A stretch of DNA of 64,000 nucleotides from Algiphilus sp022763315 (GCF_965249985.1 NZ_OZ252280.1); one strand, 5' to 3'. Positions 24,599 through 34,695 are shown, counted from the stretch's first letter. Notes: generated by a model from the sequence alone, not told the origin. Numbers and translations are program-made.

Positions 24599-25249
24599 TC
24601 ATAACCGCATGCCGATCTGCTCCCATCCCGGCGAAAGCGAAACTTCGGCGGAGGGCCGGGCCTGCACACGGTCGAACCAGGCGCGCAACCCCGACAGCGT
24701 CTCCGGCATCGGTTGGCCGACGCCGTGGAGAAAATCAAGGGCGCAGTACAGCACGATGTCCGCCAGCGTGAAGCGGTCGCCACAGATCCACTCGCGCTCC
24801 GCCAGCTGCGGCGCGAGCCATTCCAGACCCGCCCGCGATTTGCGCTTCAGGCCGTCGGCAGCCTCTGGCAAACAGAGCATGCGGTCCTTGAACAGTTCCA
24901 GCCCCTCGGCAAAACGGTAGCCGGCGTAGCCGTATTCGGTGATGTTCAGCTCGACGCGGCGCAGCCACATGCGGGTTTCGGCACGTTCACGCGCGTGGGT
25001 GCCGATAAGTGCGGGCTCCGGATGCATTTCTTCCAGGTATTCGCAGATGGCAACCGTTTCGCACACGATGCTGCCGTCATCAAGCTCCAGCGCGGGAAGC
25101 TGGCCAGCCGGATTGCGTTCGTTGTACGGCGGGCGGCGATTCTCACCGCCGAGCAGGTCCAGGTCTTCCTGGGGCAGTTCCATGCCCTTCTCCAGCAGGA
25201 ACATGCGGACTTTGCGCGGGTTGGGGCCCACGGAATTCAACAGCTTCAT
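24599..25249 (-). CDS. Glutathione S-transferase family protein
   Basis: A 216-residue protein with an N-terminal thioredoxin-fold domain (MKLLNSVGPNPRKVRMFLLE, the NPAGQLPALELDDG cis-Pro segment and the SIVCETVAICEYLEE glutathione-binding motif). A helical C-terminal domain follows, with the ERFTLADI-like RFTLADIVLYCAL box. It would conjugate or reduce small molecules with glutathione in the cytoplasm. GAGGAG lies 6 bases before the ATG at 25249. Monocistronic as far as visible. Confidence 0.9.
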   Translation of the reverse strand: MKLLNSVGPNPRKVRMFLLEKGMELPQEDLDLLGGENRRPPYNERNPAGQLPALELDDGSIVCETVAICEYLEEMHPEPALIGTHARERAETRMWLRRVELNITEYGYAGYRFAEGLELFKDRMLCLPEAADGLKRKSRAGLEWLAPQLAEREWICGDRFTLADIVLYCALDFLHGVGQPMPETLSGLRAWFDRVQARPSAEVSLSPGWEQIGMRL

Positions 25250-25405
25250 TGCGTCTCCTCGATCGTTCTGGATAGCGGCACGCCGGAGCATGCGCGACGC
25301 ACAGTGTGGGGGGCAGCCTACGTGGGGCGGCCCACCCCTTCGAGTAGGTCCAGTGCACGCTGCAGCATTTTGGTGCGTGCTGCCGCGTGCCCGCTGCTGT
25401 TCTGT

Positions 25406-26704
25406 CTAGTCAGCGGCGTCCGGCCTGCGCGTGACGGCCGCACTGGCATCACGCAGGAAGGCCCACGCCACCTCGGCGGACTCGATGTCGCGGTTCTGGC
25501 TGCCAAAGGAACGCGAGGCCGAACCGTAGGCGTAGCGAAGACTCGGGTCGAGGTGACCGGCACCTTCCATCGCGCAGAGCTGTACGCGGCGCTGGCCGCT
25601 GCCGCGCTGTCGGCAATGCACTGTACTGCCATCGGCACGATCCCGGTCGGCGAAGTCCACTCTCCGCTCCGGCTCGGAAGCCACATCGTTTATAGCCAAC
25701 CAGTGGCGGTAGCTTTCTTCGGCACCCAACAGATAGTCGCGAATGATGCCGCTGCCGTCGGAATAGCTGGCGACCGGGTCATCGGTTCCATGCATGAGCA
25801 TGACTGGCGTCGGCGTGGCCGGTGTGACGCACTCGCCCTCCTCCGCCGCCAACCCAAGCACGCTGACCACACCAGCAACCCGCGACGGCGCTTCCTGGGC
25901 CAGACGCAAGGCCATGGAGCCCCCGTTGCTGAGTCCATAGACATAGACCTGCATCGGATCTGCCTGATACTCCGCAACAACGCGGTCCATCAACGCCACC
26001 AGAAAGCCGAGATCATCGGCTGAGCTGTTCAAGCGGGTCTGACGGCTGTTGTCGGCACAGTCGTTCCAGTAAGCGGCCTCGTCGTCACGCTCGCCATCGG
26101 CATTGGTGCCGTTGGGTGCCACAAGGATGATCGCTTCGTCCTGGGCGATCGCTTTCCAGACCGCGCTGGGTCGGCGCGCATCCAGCACGCTGTGCATGTC
26201 CTCGGTCGCGGCATGTAGTAATAGAACCACGGGCGCGTTGCGTCGGACCGGGCTGGGCCGATACACAAGATACGGCCGTCCATTCCATTGCCGCCGCTCG
26301 GTGATCATGGACGCAGGCCGGGGGTCGGCATGGGATGCATCGCTGGCGTCCTCCGTCGTGACATCGGCATCACCACCCGGAGCCTCCCCGACCGTGCCCT
26401 CCGGCCCCTCCTCGGCCTCCGGTGTCGTAGTGTCGGCCCCATCACCCGAGGGAGCGCCTTCGCCATCGTCTCCATCACCGACTGCGGGCGGCGTCGGCGC
26501 CTCGTCCTGCCCATTGCCCTCCGGCTGATCGGGCGCTGCTTGGGGGTTACCGGACTCCGCATCGGCCTCGCGTAGGGAAGGCGTCCCCCCAGATCCGCCG
26601 CCCGCCGCTTCAGAGCGACGGTCGTCGCCCGAACAGCCCGAGAGCGCAAGCAAAAGGGCAGGAACCAGCCACCCGATGCGGCAAGGCGCAGACGAAAAAA
26701 CCAT
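25406..26704 (-). CDS. Secreted esterase/depolymerase-like lipoprotein
   Basis: A 432-residue lipoprotein: the signal sequence ends ALSGC, with Cys24 lipidated. A long acidic Gly/Glu/Asp/Pro-rich linker (about residues 25-130) follows, and then an alpha/beta hydrolase domain. The nucleophile elbow is YGLSNGGS, the oxyanion-hole region VVLLLHAATEDMHS, and the late acid and base fit MLMHGTDDPV and GAGHLDP. The layout resembles feruloyl esterases and PHB depolymerase-like LpqC proteins. The substrate is unknown. The ATG at 26704 has GAGG 9 bases upstream; a TTG five codons earlier is the alternative. The linker would hold the enzyme away from the membrane. Confidence 0.8.
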   Translation of the reverse strand: MVFSSAPCRIGWLVPALLLALSGCSGDDRRSEAAGGGSGGTPSLREADAESGNPQAAPDQPEGNGQDEAPTPPAVGDGDDGEGAPSGDGADTTTPEAEEGPEGTVGEAPGGDADVTTEDASDASHADPRPASMITERRQWNGRPYLVYRPSPVRRNAPVVLLLHAATEDMHSVLDARRPSAVWKAIAQDEAIILVAPNGTNADGERDDEAAYWNDCADNSRQTRLNSSADDLGFLVALMDRVVAEYQADPMQVYVYGLSNGGSMALRLAQEAPSRVAGVVSVLGLAAEEGECVTPATPTPVMLMHGTDDPVASYSDGSGIIRDYLLGAEESYRHWLAINDVASEPERRVDFADRDRADGSTVHCRQRGSGQRRVQLCAMEGAGHLDPSLRYAYGSASRSFGSQNRDIESAEVAWAFLRDASAAVTRRPDAAD

Positions 26705-27052
26705 TGGTGTTTCCCTCAATGACGCTTGTCATGTCGTGCGCAGGGCGCACGTCCACTGCAATACAAGTGTCTCCCCTTCCCCCTGCTCGGCTCGGCGCGC
26801 TTTGTCCCTTCGCGCTCCCCCGACGCGCGCAGACATCGCCGCGCTGTTCGCGGGTGAATTATTGTCGAAGTCCGCCGCCACAACCAACTTCCTGACCCAA
26901 AAGCGCAACAGAGCCTTCGCTGCCCGCCGCGGACCGCTTCACATGCGATGGAGCACCGCGCCCATCGCGTCATGGCAGCGCATGGTGCGCGGTCCATGAT
27001 GGACAAGAGGCAGGCCCAGAACCGATTCATGGGATGCTTGTCCGATCATTCC

Positions 27053-28573
27053 ATGAGCGGCTCCCCCCTCTTGTTCGCACACCTCGCTATCGCACGCACC
27101 CGTCTGTCTGCTTTCGGCACCGCTATGGCCGCGGCGGGTCTGCTGACGGGCTGCGTGCTGGGTCCGAGCTACGAGCGTCCGGCCGCTCCCGATAGCGGCC
27201 CGCTCGGGGAAGCGCTGTTGCGCGAAGCGGCGCAGGCAGAGCGCTCGATGATCGATGCCGCCGCCCCCCAAATGGAGTGGTGGCAGGGACTGGGCGACGC
27301 CACCCTGTCTCGGCTGGTGCGGCGTGCGGCCGAATACAACCACGACATACGCCTGGCGGCGGCGCGCCTGCGCGAGGCCAACGCGCTGCTCGGGGAGGAG
27401 CGATTCCGACGCTACCCCATCACTGATGCGCAGGGGCAGGTCACCCGCCAGCGGCTGGCCGCGGGCTCCGGTTCCACCCTTCAGGCGGTCAACACGGTGT
27501 ATAGCGCCAACATCAACGCCGCCTGGGAGCTCGATTTCTTCGGCCGCGTGCGGCGCTCCGTCGAAGCACTGACGGCCGAACTCGATAGCCGGGATGCCGA
27601 GCGCAACCTCGCCTTCGTCAGCGTGGCTGCCGAAGTCGCCCGCAGTTACACCGATCTGCGCGGCGCCCAGCGGCGGCTGGCCGTGGCAGAGCGCAACGCC
27701 GCAGTCCAGGAAGAGACCTACCGGCTCACCAAGGCGCTGCTCGACGGCGGTCGTGGCACCCTGCTGGATGTCACCCAGGCCAAGGCGCAGCTGGAGACCA
27801 CCCGGGCCAGCATTCCCACGTTGCGCGCCGAGATCCAGCGGCACATGAACCGTCTTGCCGTCCTCGTCGGCGAAGCCCCAGGCGCCTTGCACGCCGAATT
27901 GCACAGCGCGGCCGACCTGCCCGCCTTACCGGAGCGCGTGCATATCGGGGACGCCGGCGCCTTGCTGCGCAGGCGGCCAGATGTCGCCGCAGCGGAAGCC
28001 AACCTCGCCGCGGTCACCGCGCGCATTGGCATCGCTAAGGCGGACTATTTCCCTGCCGTCTCGCTCAACGGTGGCGCCGGCTACATCACGACCGATTTCG
28101 AAGATTTCGGCAGCGCCAACTCAGAGCGCTGGAATATCGGCCCCAGCTTCCGTTGGGCGGCCTTTGACCTGGGCCGCGTTCGCGCCCGCGTGCAAGCGGC
28201 CGAAGCCCGCGCAGAGGCGGCGCTCGCCCAATACGAGCAGACCGTGCTCATCGCCCTGGAAGAAGCCGAAAACAGCATCGTCAGCTACATTCGCGCACGT
28301 CAGCGTCAGGAGCGCCTAGCGTTGGCGGAGTCGGCCAGCACCGAGGCCGCCCGGCTCGCCCGGCTGCGCTTCCGCAGCGGCGCGGTCGGCTTCCTGACTG
28401 TACTGGATGCCGAACTGCGCCAGCTCGACGCGCAGGACGCGCTGGCGAACGCGCGCGTGGCCAGCGGCCAGGCGCTGGTCGGGCTGTATCGCGCCCTCGG
28501 CGGCGGTTGGCAGGCCGCCTTCCCCTTCCCACCGGAGTCGAACGCTGAATACCACACCGTGCAACGCCGCTAG
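27053..28573 (+). CDS. Outer-membrane efflux lipoprotein, NodT/OprM family
   Basis: A TolC-type exit channel. From the ATG at 27053 it has 506 residues with a lipobox LLTGC (Cys34) and the family opening CVLGPSYERPAAP. The two internal repeats each contain an outer membrane efflux helix pair (YNHDIRLAAARLREANALLG, VFSVAAEV-like, IGIAKADYFPAVSL). It is the first gene of an OMF-MFP-RND operon. Start codons further upstream (to 26948) would lengthen the signal region without support. The stop lies inside the start region of the adaptor gene. Confidence 0.92.
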   Translation: MSGSPLLFAHLAIARTRLSAFGTAMAAAGLLTGCVLGPSYERPAAPDSGPLGEALLREAAQAERSMIDAAAPQMEWWQGLGDATLSRLVRRAAEYNHDIRLAAARLREANALLGEERFRRYPITDAQGQVTRQRLAAGSGSTLQAVNTVYSANINAAWELDFFGRVRRSVEALTAELDSRDAERNLAFVSVAAEVARSYTDLRGAQRRLAVAERNAAVQEETYRLTKALLDGGRGTLLDVTQAKAQLETTRASIPTLRAEIQRHMNRLAVLVGEAPGALHAELHSAADLPALPERVHIGDAGALLRRRPDVAAAEANLAAVTARIGIAKADYFPAVSLNGGAGYITTDFEDFGSANSERWNIGPSFRWAAFDLGRVRARVQAAEARAEAALAQYEQTVLIALEEAENSIVSYIRARQRQERLALAESASTEAARLARLRFRSGAVGFLTVLDAELRQLDAQDALANARVASGQALVGLYRALGGGWQAAFPFPPESNAEYHTVQRR

Positions 28574-29636
28574 ATCGCTGCGCTGTTCCTTGCTGGCTGC
28601 CTGCGTGGTAGCGCCCTGGATCACCGCCTGCGGGGATGCACCACCGCCGTCGAATAGCGGTGGGCCTCCCACACAGCGCGTGGTGGTGCATACGATGGCA
28701 GAGCGCGAGTTCGTGGACCGCATCGAGGCACTGGGCACCGCCCGCGCCAATGAGGCCACGGTGCTCACCCCCAACGTGGCGGAAAAAATCACCGAGATCC
28801 GTTTCCGTGACGGCGCCCAGGTCCGCAAAGGCGACGTCCTGCTACGACTGGATGACCGCAGCGAACGCGCCGAACTCGCCGCCGCAAGGGCGCGTCTCAG
28901 CGAGCGTCAGGATGCCCTCACCCGCGCCCAGGATCTGGCCGCGCAACGCGTGGTGTCCGAAGCGGAAGTCGATCTGACGCGTTCCGAACTGGCGACGGCG
29001 GAAGCCGAAGTCGAGGCCGTGGCAGCGCATGTGGAGGATCGCACCATCCGCGCGCCCTTCGATGGCGTGATCGGCTTGCGCACCGTCTCGCTCGGCGCGC
29101 TCATCGCCCCCGGCGATCCCATTGCGACGCTGGCCGATATCGACACCATCAAGGCCGACTTCACCATCCCCGCGCGCCGCTACAGCCTGCTGCAGCCCGG
29201 CCTGCCCATCCGCGCCACCACCGCCGGGATGCCGGATCGCATGTACGAAGGCACCATCGACAGTCTGGACAACGAGGTCGACCCGGTGACGCGCACCATC
29301 ACCGCCCGGGCGCTGATCGACAACCCAGATCGCGCCCTGCGACCCGGCATGCTGCTCGAGATCGAGCTGCTGGCCGACCGGCGCACCAGCCCCGCCGTGC
29401 CCGAAGCGGCCTTGATGCCGCGTGGGGATACGCAATTCCTCACCGTGGTGGTAGATGGCAAGGCCGAACAACGCGCGGTACAGATCGGCATGCGTACGCC
29501 GGGTTGGGTGGAAATCCGTAACGGTGTGGCAATCGGCGAGCAGGTGGTCATACGCGGCGGCCAGGGCCTGTCTGACGGCGCCGCCGTCGAAATCCAGTCG
29601 CCGCTGTCTGAGCGCCAGCCGGACGAGTCGCGCTGA
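28545..29636 (+). CDS. RND efflux periplasmic adaptor, probable CTG start
   Basis: A membrane fusion protein of about 363 residues with a lipobox WITAC. The biotinyl-lipoyl-like halves (EKITEIRFRDGAQVRKGDVL and RAPFDGVIGLRTVSLGALI), the hairpin, and the beta-barrel with DPVTRTITARALIDN are present. The basic n-region (NAARSLRC) must be included for export, yet no ATG, GTG or TTG precedes it until 28407, deep in the upstream gene. A CTG at 28545 has GGAG 7 bases before it and gives a normal lipoprotein signal. The alternatives are TTG at 28590, which loses the basic residues, or ATG at 28407. It overlaps the RND start (TGATG). Confidence 0.85.
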   Translation: MNTTPCNAARSLRCSLLAACVVAPWITACGDAPPPSNSGGPPTQRVVVHTMAEREFVDRIEALGTARANEATVLTPNVAEKITEIRFRDGAQVRKGDVLLRLDDRSERAELAAARARLSERQDALTRAQDLAAQRVVSEAEVDLTRSELATAEAEVEAVAAHVEDRTIRAPFDGVIGLRTVSLGALIAPGDPIATLADIDTIKADFTIPARRYSLLQPGLPIRATTAGMPDRMYEGTIDSLDNEVDPVTRTITARALIDNPDRALRPGMLLEIELLADRRTSPAVPEAALMPRGDTQFLTVVVDGKAEQRAVQIGMRTPGWVEIRNGVAIGEQVVIRGGQGLSDGAAVEIQSPLSERQPDESR

Positions 29637-32600
29637 TGGTGCTGTCCGATGTCGCGGTGCGTCGACCGGTAACGGCCACGGTACTCAGCCTGCTGCTGAT
29701 CGCCTTCGGCCTGATCTCGTACGAGCGCTTGGCGCTGCGTGAGTACCCCGACATCGACCCGCCCATCGTCTCCATCGAAACGCGCTATCCGGGCGCTTCG
29801 GCGGCCATTGTCGAGACGCGCATCACCGAGCTGCTGGAAGAGCGCATTGCCGGCATCGAAGGTATCCGCTTCATCGAATCAAGCAGCCGCGACGGCAGCT
29901 CTCAGATCAACATCGAGTTCTCGACCGAGCGCGATGTCGACAACGCCGCCAACGATATCCGCGACCGCGTCTCAGGCGTGCTCGACCGATTGCCGGAGCA
30001 GGCCGACCCGCCGGAGATCGAAAAGGTCGACTCCAATGCCGACGTCATCATGTGGCTCAATCTCACCAGCACCGATATGAGTGTGCTGGAGTTGACCGAT
30101 TACGCCACGCGCTATCTGCAGGACCGCTTCTCCACTGTGCCCGGCGTCGCCCGCGTCCGCATCAGCGGCGGGCTGGAGTACGCCATGCGTATCTGGCTGG
30201 ACCGCGACGCGCTGGCGGCGCGCGGATTGACAGCCAATGACGTCGAAGACGCCCTGCGTTCCGAGAACGTGGAATTGCCGGCAGGGCAGGTGGAATCGGA
30301 GGAGCGCCTATTCACCGCCCGGGTGGAGCGCACCTATCGCACGCCCGAGAACTTCCGCAACCTCGTCATCGGCCGTGGCAACAATGGCCACCTGGTGCGC
30401 CTGGCGGAGGTCGCCGAGGTTGAGAAGGGCGCCATCGAGACGCGCACCTTCTTTCGCGGCAACTCACAACCGATGGTCGGCCTGGGCATCATCAAGCAGT
30501 CCACCGCCAATACCGTGACCGTCGCACGCGGTGCGCGCGAGCTGGCGCAGCGCATCAACCCGAACCTGCCGCCGGGCATGACCATCGCCCAGAGCTACGA
30601 CACCAGCGTCTTCATCGACGCGGCCATTGCCGAGGTATGGAAGACGCTGGCGATCGCCATCGGTCTGGTCGTGTTGGTGATCTGGATCTTTCTGGGCAGC
30701 GCGCGCGCGATGATCATTCCGGCGGTGACCGTACCGGTCTCGCTGGTGGCCACCTTCATCGCGATTTTCGTGCTGGGCTTCTCGGTCAATCTGCTCACCC
30801 TGCTCGCCATGGTGCTGGCGGTGGGCCTGGTGGTGGATGACTCCATCGTCGTGCTGGAGAACGTGCATCGCCGTATCGAACTGGGGGAATCGCCGCTGGT
30901 GGCCTCGTACCTGGGTGCGCGCCAGGTGGGTTTTGCGGTCGTCGCCACCACCGCCGTGCTGGTCTCGGTCTTCGTTCCAATTGGCTTTGTCACCGGCGAT
31001 ATCGGCCGGCTGTTCTCGGAATTCGCGCTGACGCTTGCAGCCGCCGTTGCTTTTTCCAGCCTGGTTGCGCTGTCGCTGACACCGGTGCTGACCTCCAAAC
31101 TGCTGCGCCCGCACAATGGAGAAGGCCGCAACGGCGTGGCAGCACGCCTGGATGCGGCCTTTGAAGGGCTGTCGCGCGGCTACCGCCGCGCTCTGGAGGG
31201 CGTCCTCCGTCATCCCTGGCTGTTTGGCGTCATCTTCATTGCCGGCGCCGCCTCGGCCTATGGACTGGTGCGCACCATCCCCACGGAGTACGCGCCTGCA
31301 GAAGATCGCGGCGCCTTCTTCATGCTGGTCAACGGCCCGGAGGGCGCTTCCTTTGACTACATGGAAGAGTACATGGACGAGATCGAGCGGCGCATGATGC
31401 CGCTGGTCGAGTCGGGCGAAGTCATCCGCCTGCTGGTGCGCGCCCCGCGCGGTTTCGGTGGCGTGCAGACCTTCAACACCGGTTTCGTCATCGTGGTGCT
31501 CGCGGATTGGAGTCAGCGGCGTTCGGCCTGGGAGATCATGAATGGCGTGCGCAGCGATCTCGCGGATATCGTCGGCGTGCGTGCTTTCCCGATCATGCCC
31601 CAGGCCTTTGGAGGCTCCTCCGCCAAGCCGGTGCAGTACGTCATCGGCGGCGGCACCTATGAGGAACTGGCGCAGTGGCGCGACACGTTGGTCACCGCGA
31701 TCAACGAGAACAACCCCGGCCTGCGTGGCGTGGATTGGGACTACAAGGAAACCCAGCCGCAGCTGCGCATGGTCATTGATCAGAACCGCGCCGCCGACCT
31801 CGGCGTCCCGGTGTCTGCCATCGGTCGTACGCTGCAGACCATGCTGGGCTCGCGCCGTGTCACCACCTATATCGACGGTGGCGAGGAGTATGACGTTATC
31901 CTCGAAGGCATCCGCGACATGCAGCGCACCAAGGACGATGTCACGCATCTCTATGTGCGGTCTGAGAGCAGCGGCGAGCTGATCCCGCTCTCGAACCTCA
32001 TCACCATCCGCGAGACTTCCGGGGCCGACACGCTCAACCGTTACAACCGCGTGCGCGCGATCACCCTGGAAGCCAATCTCGAAGACCACTTGAGCCTGGG
32101 CCAGGCGCTGGATTGGCTCGACGCCCAGGTGCGCGAACGCCTCCCTTCCGAAGCGGTGATCGACTACAAGGGCCAATCCCAGGACCTGCGCGAGGGTGCA
32201 GCATCGCTGATCTTCGTCTTCCTGCTTGGTCTGGCCGTGGTCTTTCTGGTGCTGGCCGCTCAGTTCGAGAGCTTTGTGCATCCCTTCATCATCATGCTGA
32301 CCGTGCCGCTGGCGATGGCGGGGGCGCTGCTTGGCCTCTGGCTTACCGGCAATACGCTGAACATCTACAGTCAGATCGGACTGGTCATGCTGGTGGGCCT
32401 GGCCGCCAAGAACGGCATTCTCATCGTGGAATTCGCCAACCAGCTGCGCGACGCCGGCCAAGGCTTCGAAGAAGCCCTGCTAGAAGCCGCCACCACGCGA
32501 CTGCGCCCTATTCTGATGACGGGTTTCACTACCGCCGCCGGTGCGGTGCCGCTCATCCTCTCATTTGGCGCCGGCGCGGAAACCCGCGAGACGCTTGGCG

Positions 32601-32764
32601 TTGTCATCCTCTTCGGCGCCTCTTTTGCGATGCTGTTCACCCTTTTCGTGGTGCCGATGGCCTACCGTCTGCTGGCGCGCGGCACCAGTTCTCCGCACAG
32701 CGTCAGCTGTCGGCTCGACCAAGAGATCGATCAGCAGCGAGGCCAGACACTGCACTCCGAATGA
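29636..32764 (+). CDS. RND multidrug efflux pump (HAE1/AcrB-like)
   Basis: A 1042-residue inner-membrane drug/proton antiporter. It starts MVLSDVAVRRPVTATVLSLL, has the RND family AVGLVVDDSIVVLENVHRR in TM4 with the Asp-Asp proton relay and LVGLAAKNGILIVEFANQLR in TM10 with the matching Lys. This distinguishes it from the metal pump at 5690, which has a single Asp there. The sequence resembles the MexF/SmeE/MdtB group, but the substrate cannot be read from it. Its ATG overlaps the adaptor stop by one base. No regulator gene adjoins the operon. Confidence 0.94.
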   Translation: MVLSDVAVRRPVTATVLSLLLIAFGLISYERLALREYPDIDPPIVSIETRYPGASAAIVETRITELLEERIAGIEGIRFIESSSRDGSSQINIEFSTERDVDNAANDIRDRVSGVLDRLPEQADPPEIEKVDSNADVIMWLNLTSTDMSVLELTDYATRYLQDRFSTVPGVARVRISGGLEYAMRIWLDRDALAARGLTANDVEDALRSENVELPAGQVESEERLFTARVERTYRTPENFRNLVIGRGNNGHLVRLAEVAEVEKGAIETRTFFRGNSQPMVGLGIIKQSTANTVTVARGARELAQRINPNLPPGMTIAQSYDTSVFIDAAIAEVWKTLAIAIGLVVLVIWIFLGSARAMIIPAVTVPVSLVATFIAIFVLGFSVNLLTLLAMVLAVGLVVDDSIVVLENVHRRIELGESPLVASYLGARQVGFAVVATTAVLVSVFVPIGFVTGDIGRLFSEFALTLAAAVAFSSLVALSLTPVLTSKLLRPHNGEGRNGVAARLDAAFEGLSRGYRRALEGVLRHPWLFGVIFIAGAASAYGLVRTIPTEYAPAEDRGAFFMLVNGPEGASFDYMEEYMDEIERRMMPLVESGEVIRLLVRAPRGFGGVQTFNTGFVIVVLADWSQRRSAWEIMNGVRSDLADIVGVRAFPIMPQAFGGSSAKPVQYVIGGGTYEELAQWRDTLVTAINENNPGLRGVDWDYKETQPQLRMVIDQNRAADLGVPVSAIGRTLQTMLGSRRVTTYIDGGEEYDVILEGIRDMQRTKDDVTHLYVRSESSGELIPLSNLITIRETSGADTLNRYNRVRAITLEANLEDHLSLGQALDWLDAQVRERLPSEAVIDYKGQSQDLREGAASLIFVFLLGLAVVFLVLAAQFESFVHPFIIMLTVPLAMAGALLGLWLTGNTLNIYSQIGLVMLVGLAAKNGILIVEFANQLRDAGQGFEEALLEAATTRLRPILMTGFTTAAGAVPLILSFGAGAETRETLGVVILFGASFAMLFTLFVVPMAYRLLARGTSSPHSVSCRLDQEIDQQRGQTLHSE

Positions 32765-32804
32765 TCGCGCCGCCGGTGGGAGCCCCTTGCCGCATAATCC
32801 CGCG

Positions 32805-33350
32805 ATGGCCCTGACCGCAACGATGCATCACTTCACCGTACAGCTCGCCGATATGGACCGGCAGCGCTACGCGGATTTCTCGCTGCGCGTGGCGCGGCAA
32901 CCCTCGGAAACCGAGGTATTCATGCTGACGCGGATCCTGGCCTACTGCCTCGAATACGAGGAGGGCATCGCCCTGACCGAAGGCGTGGCCGCAACGGATG
33001 AGCCAGCGGTGGTGGTTCGCGACCTCACCGGCCGCATCACCAAGTGGGTGGAGGTGGGCGCACCGGATGCCGAGCGCGTGCACCGTGGCAGCAAGCTCGC
33101 CGGTCGGGCGGCGGTCTATACCCATCGCGATCCGCGAGCGCTGACCGCCCAGTACGCCGAGGCCAAGATTCACCAGGCGGAAGCGGTGTCGGTCTACGCC
33201 TTCGACCGGGACATGCTGTCATTGGCCGCACAGGCGCTGGGGCGCCGCTCGCGGGTCGCGCTGTCGGTCACAGAAGGCCAGCTCTACCTTGATATTGACG
33301 GGCAGTCTTTTGCGAGCGAGATGCGTCGCTTCAGCGCCGCGGGTGGCTAG
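32805..33350 (+). CDS. yaeQ: YaeQ family protein
   Basis: A 181-residue protein with the YaeQ pattern throughout: MALTATMHHFTVQLADMDRQRY, RQPSETEVFMLTRILAYCLE, the EGIALTEGVAATDEPAVVV element and KWVEVGAPDAERVHRGSKLA. YaeQ has a PD-(D/E)XK-like fold. The E. coli protein was linked to haemolysin expression through RfaH, but its molecular role is unclear. The start at 32805 matches the family N-terminus. Its TAG stop overlaps the TAG of the convergent GGDEF gene in the shared CTAG. Confidence 0.93.
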   Translation: MALTATMHHFTVQLADMDRQRYADFSLRVARQPSETEVFMLTRILAYCLEYEEGIALTEGVAATDEPAVVVRDLTGRITKWVEVGAPDAERVHRGSKLAGRAAVYTHRDPRALTAQYAEAKIHQAEAVSVYAFDRDMLSLAAQALGRRSRVALSVTEGQLYLDIDGQSFASEMRRFSAAGG

Positions 33351-34432
33351 GCCTCAACCGTTGCCGGCGCGTTGGCTGACTGCATCGCCGGGTGGAACAC
33401 CCTTACCGCATGCCCGCCGCTGCGCTTGGCGGCGTACATGGCCTCATCGGCCCGATGCAGCAGGGCATCCATGGCGGCGCCATGCTCGGGGTAAGCCGCT
33501 AAGCCGATGCTGATCCTGGGGGCCGTGGCGTCATTGCTGTGTGCTTCCATTCGGGCGAGCAGGCGGTCGGCCATCGCCCGACCGCAGTCGATGGCCGTGT
33601 CGGGCAACACCACCACAAACTCATCGCCATGCAAGCGGGACAGCAGATCGCCATCGCGAGCCACGGCCTTAATGTGCTCGGATACCGCGACCAGCGCCGC
33701 GTCCCCGGTACTGTGTCCGAAGCGGTCGTTGATCTGCTTGAGATTGTCCATATCCGCCATCAGCACCACGATGCCAGCCTTGCGGCGATGCGCCTGCTCC
33801 ACCAAACCGAAGGTCTGATCCGCCAATGCGTTGCGGTTGGCAAAGCCTGTGAGCGGATCCGTGCGCGCCATTAACAGCATGCGCGCATTGGCTAGATGAA
33901 TCGCGTCTGCAAGCACAGTCGTGAGATAGCCGACCAGCAGAAACATGATGACGTGCGCACAGGCGATAGCCAGTATCGCCCCAGCAAAGGCTGCGTTGCC
34001 GCCGCCGTGGTAGAGCAGCAGCAGATAACAGGCAGCAATGACCACCACTTCCAGCATAGTGGCGACCTTGCCCAGCGCCAGCGCCGCAGTGATCACCGCC
34101 AGCACGTAGAGGCCCACCAGCGGCCCATTCACCCCCTGCACGACGTACAGCAACCAGGTGATGAAGGCAATCATCACCCAGGTGTGCCACGCCAGCAGCC
34201 AGCGCCGACTGACGCCGAGCATGGGCAGAGCCTGGGCAGCGAGCGTGAGCAGGAAATACGCCAGCGTGCCCAGCGCCGCCAGCGCGTTGTTGCCAAAGGC
34301 ATCCCCGGTCAGCGCGAGAAAGAGCAGCACCAAACTGACCAGCAGCCATTGGATCTGATGGACGCCGCGCGAAAAGCCGTGCAACTGGATCGTATCCGCA
34401 TCCCATTCCAACGGCGGCATGGGACGCTTCAC
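33347..34432 (-). CDS. Membrane diguanylate cyclase (GGDEF)
   Basis: A 361-residue protein with six membrane helices in the first 180 residues (a MASE-like sensory region). A GGDEF domain follows, starting ARTDPLTGFANRNAL. The signature is HGDEF in place of GGDEF; first-position substitutions are usually tolerated. An RxxD inhibitory site (RDGD) lies exactly five residues before it, so product feedback by c-di-GMP is expected. The start is GTG at 34432, or ATG at 34420. No EAL domain. It should make c-di-GMP in response to an unknown membrane cue. Confidence 0.9.
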   Translation of the reverse strand: MKRPMPPLEWDADTIQLHGFSRGVHQIQWLLVSLVLLFLALTGDAFGNNALAALGTLAYFLLTLAAQALPMLGVSRRWLLAWHTWVMIAFITWLLYVVQGVNGPLVGLYVLAVITAALALGKVATMLEVVVIAACYLLLLYHGGGNAAFAGAILAIACAHVIMFLLVGYLTTVLADAIHLANARMLLMARTDPLTGFANRNALADQTFGLVEQAHRRKAGIVVLMADMDNLKQINDRFGHSTGDAALVAVSEHIKAVARDGDLLSRLHGDEFVVVLPDTAIDCGRAMADRLLARMEAHSNDATAPRISIGLAAYPEHGAAMDALLHRADEAMYAAKRSGGHAVRVFHPAMQSANAPATVEA

Positions 34433-34695
34433 AGCACGGGCCTATCGGCGCCATGGCGGCGCCGGACGACCGCCGTTACCCAGCGCGCCGCCGCCGTGGC
34501 TGCGTCACGCGCTCGATGACCAACCGTCCTGCGCCCCAGATTCCGCAAGCACTGCCCCGAAAGCAAAGCCATTACCTGCTCAACGCTATGCGTGCGTTAC
34601 GGTCGAGGCAAGTCAGGTGATTTCGTGACACAGGCGCTTCGACAGCGCGGCCCCGATCGCTCGGTCGCGAGCGACGTAGGCGCCCTATCGCGTCG
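34433..34695. other. Gap with no gene seen
   Basis: These 263 bases between the GGDEF gene and the small hypothetical gene hold only a short inverted repeat (CGCTCG-GTCG-CGAGCG near 34656). No promoter or RNA is recognised. Confidence 0.4.

Noticed and set aside
30464..32461. Very long minus-strand frame opposite the RND pump gene (also 6272-8581 opposite czcA and 43381-45393 opposite katG)
   Set aside because: High-GC shadow frames with His/Gln/Arg-rich, low-complexity translations; the plus or minus genes with clear motifs explain the DNA.
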